From assembly GCA_037962975.1 (NCBI GenBank), contig CM075676.1, positions 95,364,001-95,428,000 of the forward strand: DNA of 64,000 bases, written 5' to 3'. Below are positions 56,801 through 64,000 of this stretch, in pieces. Position 1 is the first letter of the stretch, and each line of letters opens with the position of its first letter. The translations under genes and the position numbers were made by a program. The DNA comes from Clitoria ternatea (lineage: Eukaryota; Streptophyta; Magnoliopsida; Fabales; Fabaceae). The notes under the pieces were generated by a model. That model did no database searches. It saw only the letters and a program-made list of their open reading frames with translations, and was not told the DNA's origin.

Positions 56801-59424
56801 ACTCTTCACAAGCTTGTCAAGAGCCTGAAACATTGGCTCTATGAGAAATATTAGATATGCATGACATATATTACTTTTGGGGTTGGATTGAGAGATCAGA
56901 TTGAGGTGCTGGTTTGTTGGATAGCCCTGTTAGAGATGTAGTATTAGTGTAATTTTTTTTGTTCTGCATAGACATTCACTCATTTTGCACAGGGTAGAAT
57001 AAACATCTGAATTTGCATTTTGTGCCACACCAAATATTAAAATATATAGAACAGAGGAATGATAAGGCAAGTAACAATGCTTAAATGTAGTTTTGCATAT
57101 CTGGAAACATTTTTTACCGCACAGCTCTATGTAGTGAGTTCATCCTTCTTGTTGTCACAGATTGCAGATTTCTGGAAGGAGGCATTGATGCTAAGTTCAT
57201 TGCATCATCCAAATGTTGTCTCCTTTTATGGTATTGTTCGTGATGGCCCTGACGGTTCCTTAGCAACAGTCACAGAATTCATGATTAACGGATCTTTGAA
57301 ACAGTTCTTGCATAAGAAAGATAGGTAATTTGATGCATCCATGAGTCTATATTTCATCAATATTTAATTTGCTTTAGGACACTGGAATATGTGCCCTCCT
57401 ATCTGAAAACTCATTTACTGGCAATGTCATTTATGCTGTTTGTTCTGAGCAATTTAACAGAACAATAGATCGTCGTAAGAGGCTCATTATAGCAATGGAT
57501 GCTGCATTTGGGATGGAGTATTTGCATGGAAAAAATATTGTGCATTTTGATTTGAAATGTGAGAATCTATTGGTCAATATGAGAGATCCTCAACGGCCTA
57601 TTTGCAAGGTATCCACACACACACATATGTGCACAGAAAAGCAACATGCCAGCAGGGATTGAAATGATACTTTGTAATTTTATAGATTGGTGATTTGGGT
57701 TTATCAAAGGTTAAACAGCATACTCTGGTGTCTGGTGGAGTACGTGGAACTTTGCCATGGATGGCACCTGAACTTCTCAGTGGGAAAAGCAATATGGTGA
57801 CAGAGAAGGTATTCTTGGCATAGATGTTTGACTTTAAAGTTTATATAACTAATACTCCTTTCATTTTTTTTCTGATGATCTTTTCTTGCATCTGTACTTG
57901 CTTGTGCTGTAGATTGATGTTTACTCATTCGGGATAGTCATGTGGGAATTACTCACAGGGGATGAACCCTATGCTGATATGCATTGTGCTTCTATAATAG
58001 GTAAGAACCAAGTAACAAACAAAATGTGCAACGCTGTTTGTCTTGCTCTATATTGTACAGTTATACTTTCATTTTATGCTGTTAAATTATTCTGTATGTT
58101 TATGCACTTGTAAAAAATGTGCTTGTAAAGAGTATTGGTACTATTTTCTATTACTTTTGTCCCTTAGTATAAGAACCTTTTAAAAGATATTTTTAGTCCT
58201 TAACATAAGAACCTCATCAAAAAGTCAACTACATTAATTTATTTTTTACCAAAATACCTTTATTAGTCATTAATAAAATAAACATTAATTAAATATAGAG
58301 AGAGTAAGATTTGTGAGTTTCAATAAATTTATAAAGATACTTAAAAATTAGTACAATTTGTATAGAGAAATTAAATGATTTTAACTATACTAACCATTTT
58401 TTCATAAAAACTGGAATTAGTTGAGAGGTTCTTAACTTCTTATATTAAGGGACGAAAGTAGTATTATATTTTGCCTTGGAAATTGCCAACTGATGCATTT
58501 AAATTAGAGTTTTATAATTTATTCTGGGAGTAATTTGTCAACTGTAGTAGGGAGTGCATCTGGTTATAATTTTTTCAAGCAAGATAACCCTGTCATGAAT
58601 TGTTGCAGTTTTTCATTTTTGGTAGTTCCACTTAGTCGTCTCTTCCTTACTTTCTTTAATAGTTTTCTCTGAATTTTCTTGTGTCTGTCTCTATCGAATT
58701 TATTATCATGTATTTTTGTGTACCTCAATTATTTTCCAAGCATCCAATCCTAGTTGCTTCTACAAAGATATTGTGATTTCAAAGTATGAGTTGTGACTTG
58801 TGACTTATAATACATCATTCCACTACACAGCAGCTACAGTCAGGTTTCTAAAAAATTGTCCCATGTAATTGCATATTGGGGGAAGGGGTTGGTACTACAA
58901 TCCAAATCCATCCTTGAAGAAGTTCCCTTATTTTTTTTAAAAAAAAAGAACAAGAAAAGACAGCATAGCAATATAGAGTGGTGTGAGTTGAAGTTCAGGT
59001 ACCATTGATGATATTTTGGTCAGCTTCTGATTTTTAAGCTCTAGTAGTGCATACTTGTAGTATACCTAGGAGGAATACAGTCGTATTCTACAGTTGGTAA
59101 GGAACTTCATTTCTATGGACAAAACTTGCTTGTTTCTATGGACAAGAGGATGGAGTGTCCATGTTCATATGTGGCTCCAAATGCATTTTGAATATTCCAG
59201 TATTCAGAAGCATAGGCTATATATCGATATTCACCATTGTCTTTCTTTGTTTTGCAGGTGGAATTGTGAACAACACTTTGCGTCCTAAACTCCCAACATG
59301 GTGTGATCCAGAGTGGAAGTCTCTAATGGAAAGTTGTTGGGCTTCTGATCCTGCAGAAAGGCCATCATTTTCAGAAATTTCCAAGAAGCTAAGGAGTATG
59401 GCTGCTTCAATGAATGTGAAATAG
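53855..59424 (+). CDS. PB1-domain Raf-like protein kinase (MAPKKK family, PRAF / B4-type), 8 exons, 1112 aa
   Basis: Exons: 53855-56245, 56340-56444, 56561-56713, 57161-57324, 57461-57608, 57686-57808, 57913-58000, 59258-59424; all keep frame, 3339 nt. The start chosen is MCNKGFQCLCE; the next Met (53924, MDSPIRSP) is an alternative. A PB1 domain lies at residues ~42-130 (VKFLCSFLGSIMPRPQDGK, acidic DEDLDALVSVVNDDD). A long disordered middle follows, then the kinase at ~838-1105. Motifs are GSGTYGSVY, VAIK (Lys ~866), HFDLKCENLL, GDLGLSK in place of DFG, and WMAPELL. Related Arabidopsis B-group Rafs act in osmotic-stress signalling upstream of SnRK2 kinases (family knowledge); this gene's role is inferred. 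Confidence 0.93.
58152..58460. mobile_element. MITE in intron 7 of the Raf-like kinase
   Basis: The left end TACTTTTGTCCCTTAGTATA is inverted at the right end (TATATTAAGGGACGAAAGTA). GAACC continues the match inward on both sides. The unit is 309 bp, AT-rich and non-coding. Half of a related copy is at 61152-61280. Confidence 0.7.
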
Positions 59425-60250
59425 TCAATTGATCTTGAAGCAGGCCATTGACCTTCCCACGATGTATGTAGCCTAGAATTGGTAAAAAGAAGGGAAATAA
59501 GGTGAAGCATGTTTCTTCCAGTTCAAGGCACCAACAAGCTAATTAGCTTTAAAAAGGGAAAGAAATATTTAATGGAGTATTCATCAAGCTTTATCCAAGC
59601 TTGTATTGTAATATCATTCCTGGTTTAGTCTAAAAAATGTTTTGTAATGTTGCCTTTAATGGTATTTTCCTTAGTGCAGTTACTTGCACTGTAGCATGGA
59701 TTGTCTCCCGGAAGCAGCATGGTGCTCTTAAGAAAGCTACATGTGGAATATCAATATGTCACAGTGAGTGATTTTGTTGATATTATTTTGTTTTGGCAAT
59801 GAGTGTAAGTTTGTTCATCTTCTCTTGGGTTTTTTTGCAGTTTTGCACGTGATCAGGTAGATGGTAGCAATAGATGTTGTTTTACCATCAACTGAGGAGG
59901 AACCATGCATGACTTCTGGAGAGATGTGTACATAAATTATCAACGGAGAGGATAATGACGAATTGTGTTTCCCATTTGCAGATGGAACAAATTCAGTTTG
60001 TCATCAATATTTTATTTGAATTACTTTATTATTTGACATGGTCTATTCCCAATTACATGAATCTGCATGCTCAAATATGTTTAAACTCTTAAGCTGCTGT
60101 ATAAATAAAGGTAATTTTTTTTACTACTTGCCTTGAGGCATTGTTCTCTAATTAAGATGCTTTTGTACTAATCGTGTGCGAAGAGTCTGTAATGTATTTG
60201 TTTACTGAAATATGCTTGAGAAATAAAGACCATGTTTATGGAACTTAATT
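59425..60250 (+). terminator. 3' untranslated region and poly(A) signals of the Raf-like kinase
   Basis: AATAAA words occur at about 60105 and 60221. The transcript end probably lies at one of these. A TTTTTTTGCAG/TTTTG acceptor-like site near 59840 hints at a possible untranslated intron. No other gene is visible. Confidence 0.4.
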
Positions 60251-61151
60251 GAAATATACTTTTTCACACATAATAATGAACATTGATAGTTTTTGTAATC
60301 ATTACTTTAGGTTCTGTTTAAGATGAGTTTTAATTGATTGATAATATGAAAATATTTATAGTGGGAGTATATGTTAAATACATTTGTATAATTAACTCAT
60401 TTAGGACAAATTGATTAAGATAATAGGGGTTAACAAAATATGTAAGTTATTGAGATTATTGACACATGAATTCCTGCTGAAACAAAAAAAGAACAAGTTA
60501 GATTAATTTTATACACGAAATAAAACAAATATTGGAAGTGCGACAGTAGTAACACCTTAACTTCAAAAGGCAAAGCAAGTCTTGTATTGTATCGTTTTCA
60601 ATAATTTTCACATTTTTGTTTGGTTAAACTATTTTTATTTATTGTGAGTTTTAAAACTATGTTTAAACTATTGTTTTGAATATTATTTTTAGTGTTTTTT
60701 TACAAATTTTTAAAAACAGAACAGAAAATATTTTCTGAAAAAAACAAACCCTAAGATGGTGACAAACTGTAATTTAAAAGTTGAAATTATGATTTTGCTA
60801 ATTTCATAAAACGAACTTTTTTCAAGGTAAAGTGTTAATGTAGGTATTTGAATATATGCTCTAATATAATATATTATACTAATAAATAACTTTGTTATTA
60901 TAAATTCAACTATCCTAATTACATCCGATATTAATATAATATTAATATAATGGTGCACTCGTTTGTTAGTAAAAACTTAAATATTTTGACCAATATTTTA
61001 TTTTGGTTAGTTAAAAATTATTTGATCGAAACTTTTTTCAATCACTTCTAAATTATTGTGTTTTAGTATTTACTTTTTTATGTAGTGAGATTTGAGGTAC
61101 TCAAGTCCTTGGATATATATATGATTATGTAAGTTGCTTAAACAACCTCAA
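60251..61151. other. AT-rich intergenic DNA, nothing recognised
   Basis: No coding frame, repeat array or element end is supported. Confidence 0.5.
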
Positions 61152-61280
61152 TCGTCCTTAATATAAAAACCACATCAAAAATTAAATAATATTAATTTTT
61201 TTATAAAAATACTCTTATTAGTCATTAATTAAATAAAAAATAATTAAGTAAAAAAGATAATAAGATTTGTGTAGCCTTTT
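61152..61280. mobile_element. Half-copy of the kinase-intron MITE
   Basis: CCTTAATATAAAAACCACATC and TTATTAGTCATTAATTAAATA match the left half of the element at 58152-58460. The right half is missing. Confidence 0.55.
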
Positions 61281-61756
61281 GGATGTTAAGTTGTAATAAT
61301 AAGAGTAATTAATAAGGAGTTATACACAGGAAAAACAAACAAATTTTGAGGACAACATTTTGCTTTTAGAAGTGGAAAATAATAACATCCCAAAATTTAG
61401 ATAATTAATAAATAAGAGTAATAATTAATTTTAGAGAACTAAAATGTTTAGTAGCTAATGTAGGTTCTTTCAAAAATAATGTTTCGGACTTTTAAAAGAA
61501 AAGGTGATAAACTAAATCAAATCTATTCTTTTATGATATCCAAAGCATACTATATGTGGTTAGTTTTTCCTTATTATCTTTTACTAAATTTATTATTATC
61601 TCTGATTTTAAATATAAACAAGTTTTAGTATAATTTTTCGGTCTCATGATATAAGCAAAATTATTAATGATTTATGTAATAAATAATATTAGGAGTATGT
61701 TAGAAAAGTAAACAAAATTTAGATAAGATTAATATAAAAAACTACTTCTAACTACT

Positions 61757-61760
61757 ATTC

Positions 61761-61812
<52 letters not shown>

Positions 61813-61816
61813 GAAT
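61757..61816. repeat. 60-bp perfect AT palindrome
   Basis: ATTCTTAATATTA, an alternating TA core and TAATATTAAGAAT form an uninterrupted inverted repeat. The arms outside the TA core show it is more than a simple microsatellite. Confidence 0.85.
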
Positions 61817-62010
61817 GAAAGCAACAATTTTAAATCGCATGACCATACATAAATAATTATAATTACAAGTTTTTCAAAGTTACGTAATTATTTTAAAAAG
61901 TTACATAACCAATATATTTTAATATTAATTATCCATAATAAAATTTAACAATTCAACTTTATCCTCCTCATTGTCACTTAAAAGATTCTTTTTCATATAA
62001 TACATCACAT
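61817..62010. mobile_element. MITE relic related to the element at 63268
   Basis: CCATAATAAAATTTAACAATTC and TTATCCTCCTCATTGTCACTTAAAAGATTCTT align with 63440-63500 with several changes. Ends are blurred. The following 62011-63057 is AT-rich; its last part may be a 3' untranslated region of the exon below. Confidence 0.4.
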
Positions 62011-63057
62011 ATATATCTAACTATCACAAAAGATTTCATACCTTTTTTATATATAATTTTACTCCAACACAATCAATTTTTTTAAGTAATTCATACAAAT
62101 TAAATTATGCTAAAATCACTATATCTAACAAATCCAAGCATAAATAAGAATCAATTATTATAATCACTTATCATTGAAATAATCTCACTCAAAATAAATT
62201 AAACATTTCTGCATAAATAAAAATAAATAGTATAACCTAATGTATTTAACTTCAATAGCTGAAAGAATATATAAAAACTTAGAACAAAAATTCCTCGAGA
62301 ACTAAAACCCATAATTTAAAAGAAAAAAAAGACTGATATAATTGAATTTAATTTTTGTTATTACTTATTAGTTTATTTTGTAAGAGAATTACACTTGATT
62401 AATGGTTTTGATGTTTCTCATGAGTAATGAGTTATTAAACCTGTTTCATATAAGAGTTACTAACTACATCAATATTTTCATACGCAAATTCTAGTTATTT
62501 TGTTTTAAATTATCATAGTCAACCCCTTCTATCATACTGTCACATTTTATTTACACAATCATAATCATCTCATGTTTTTCCTCAAACAATTACTGGTTTA
62601 CGAAGAATTATGCTTCAGGTAGTTCGTAAATGTAATACATTTAAAATGAATACCTGTACTTAATTGCTGCATCATAATCCCCAATCTCAGATGTTTGTAA
62701 CTATTGTACAATACAAATATAAAAAGTTATGAAATCTTTTACGGCAAAATAGGAAATAACTGTTTCAAATTATTTCTATGAAAAAAAAAATTCCCCTCTC
62801 CTTGGCTTGTGTTGTCTTTATCTTACCAACAAACATTTTAATTGCAAGTAATGCAATATTCTAATGAGGATTTGCTTCAAGCATTTACCAGACATTCTTG
62901 CAACATTTTTCTAACTATAACCAGCGGCATTTGCTCTGGCTATTTGTTTGCTATTAACAAATAGCAAAAAAATTGTGGAGAACCAAAACTATAGAAAAAT
63001 CACTGTGTCATTGCCATAAAGGTAAGCTAGACTGGTCCTCAAAGAACAACAAATCTT

Positions 63058-63106
63058 TCATTCTGTACTTTCAACCTTCTGCTTCTTTCTTTTGGATTTT
63101 CGCTGC
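63058..63106 (-). CDS. Possible last exon of a minus-strand gene
   Basis: Read on the minus strand, TTTTTGTCCAG/GCAGCG is a good acceptor. It is followed by a short basic tail (RKSKRKKQKVESTE) and a TGA stop at 63058-63060. Lys/Arg-rich C-termini are common in nuclear or nucleolar proteins. Upstream exons would lie beyond 63107 and were not found, so this may be chance. Confidence 0.25.
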
Positions 63107-63267
63107 CTGGACAAAAAGAAAAGGGAAGAAAAAGGAAAAATGAATATTAGCACTGCCAATTTGCCATATTTACTGTTAGGGATAGAATTAGGCCTAATTA
63201 GAAAAGGCCTAAAAAGAAATATCAATAAAATAGGTTTTCTAGAATATTCCTTAGTCTGCTGTGTATG

Positions 63268-63530
63268 TATGTATATATATGTATAGAGAATGCATATCTT
63301 AAGTGAGAGTAAGCGCAGCAAATCTGGGTTGTATAATCATACATGGATGATCATGATTAAAAGATTTTTAATATGATCACTTAAAAAGTCACATGACCTT
63401 TTAAAAACTCATATAAACTGATATATTATAATCTCGATCAACCATGATAAGATTTAATGATTCAAATTTAATCCTCCCACTCTCACATAAGAAAATCTTT
63501 CTCATAATGTATATATGTATGTATGTCACT
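63268..63530. mobile_element. MITE with ~45-bp inverted ends
   Basis: The left end contains ATCTTAAGTGAGAGTAAG and the right end CCACTCTCACATAAGAAAAT, which are inverted. Both ends merge into TATATATGTATG repeats that blur any target duplication. The remaining DNA to 64000 is AT-rich with GCTTATGG/CCATAAGC words, perhaps another small element, but no gene. Confidence 0.5.
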
Positions 63531-64000
63531 TTATTAAGTGCATTTTTGGCGCATGTAGCTTATGGGTTTTTTTAGGAGTTTATAACTTTTCAAAAATGAC
63601 TAGAGCCGCTTGGTGAACACAAACGATTACAAGCTTAGCTTTTGAAAACCTACTTGAGATAGCTTATAGCTATTTAAAAAATATAAATTTCCTCGTTAAT
63701 TGCTTAATTTTAATTTTTACCATTATACTTTTTTAAAAATAACAATTTTTATCTCTCACATAATTAAAATATTATATGTTATTTAAAGTCATTCAATACA
63801 ATTTATGTTAATTTTACCAAATAACTATATTTCAACAAGCTTCATAAAAAGCCATAAGCCATAAACTTGTAAGAGCTCATTTTGCCAAACAGAACTTAAA
63901 TAAAGAAAAAATTATGTTATTTTAGTTATTTACTTATTTTCTTTATGCTTTTCTAAGTACAACAGCTAGTCTTCTTTGTTAGGAATCTTCCTAACAAATT

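Noticed and set aside
1..64000. tRNA, rRNA and CRISPR features
   Set aside because: I found no tRNA B-box with a foldable cloverleaf and no rRNA-like sequence. The regular repeats are explained by transposon arrays.

Overview
The window is plant nuclear DNA: AT-rich, with GT-AG introns, two multi-exon host genes and a thick layer of transposable elements. The element types (an Ogre-like LTR retrotransposon with its intron, a Tekay/Del-like chromovirus, MULEs, TRIMs) suggest a dicot, most probably a legume. That assignment is inference from element families; no species can be named from the sequence.

Region 1-5150 is intergenic. It holds a complete ~3.0 kb solo LTR (430-3457, 5-bp target duplication TTGAG), degenerate tandem repeats and a short LINE-like RNase H relic. 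Region 5151-37236 is one Mutator-like element (MULE) bounded by a 9-bp duplication AACACATTA. It has grown from about 2.8 kb to 32 kb by insertions. These are a 1.0 kb solo LTR (6666-7674, duplication ATAAT) and a Tekay-like gypsy element (8822-37116, duplication ACATG). The Tekay 5' LTR was in turn split by an 18.9 kb Ogre-like element (9960-28826, duplication ACATC). Every level can be closed on its own target duplication, so insertion order is readable: MULE, then Tekay, then Ogre. The solo LTR also came after the MULE, but its order relative to Tekay is not fixed.

The Ogre-like element is nearly intact and young. It has ~3.5 kb LTRs, a tRNA-Arg-type primer site, an extra ORF1, and gag-protease followed by a 168-bp intron whose removal joins protease to RT-RNaseH-aRNaseH-integrase in frame. 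A 12-unit tandem array lies before the 3' LTR. Four in-frame stops break its genes. Each LTR also holds an extra TATA box followed by a 44-codon ORF for a one-helix membrane peptide. The Tekay-like element is old and dead, with 13 premature stops and a frameshift.

The host genes are both on the plus strand. One is a 15-exon FGGY-family carbohydrate kinase (probable D-ribulokinase, 37869-47773, 571 aa); its start codon lies only ~630 bp downstream of the MULE. The other is an 8-exon PB1-domain Raf-like protein kinase (53855-59424, 1112 aa). They are separated by a fold-back element (49.6-51.1 kb) and unassigned repeat-like DNA. Introns of both genes carry small elements: a TRIM cluster, a clean TRIM with target duplication, and MITE-like inverted repeats. 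Region 60.25-64 kb is AT-rich intergenic DNA with MITE relics, a 60-bp AT palindrome and a possible last exon of a minus-strand gene.
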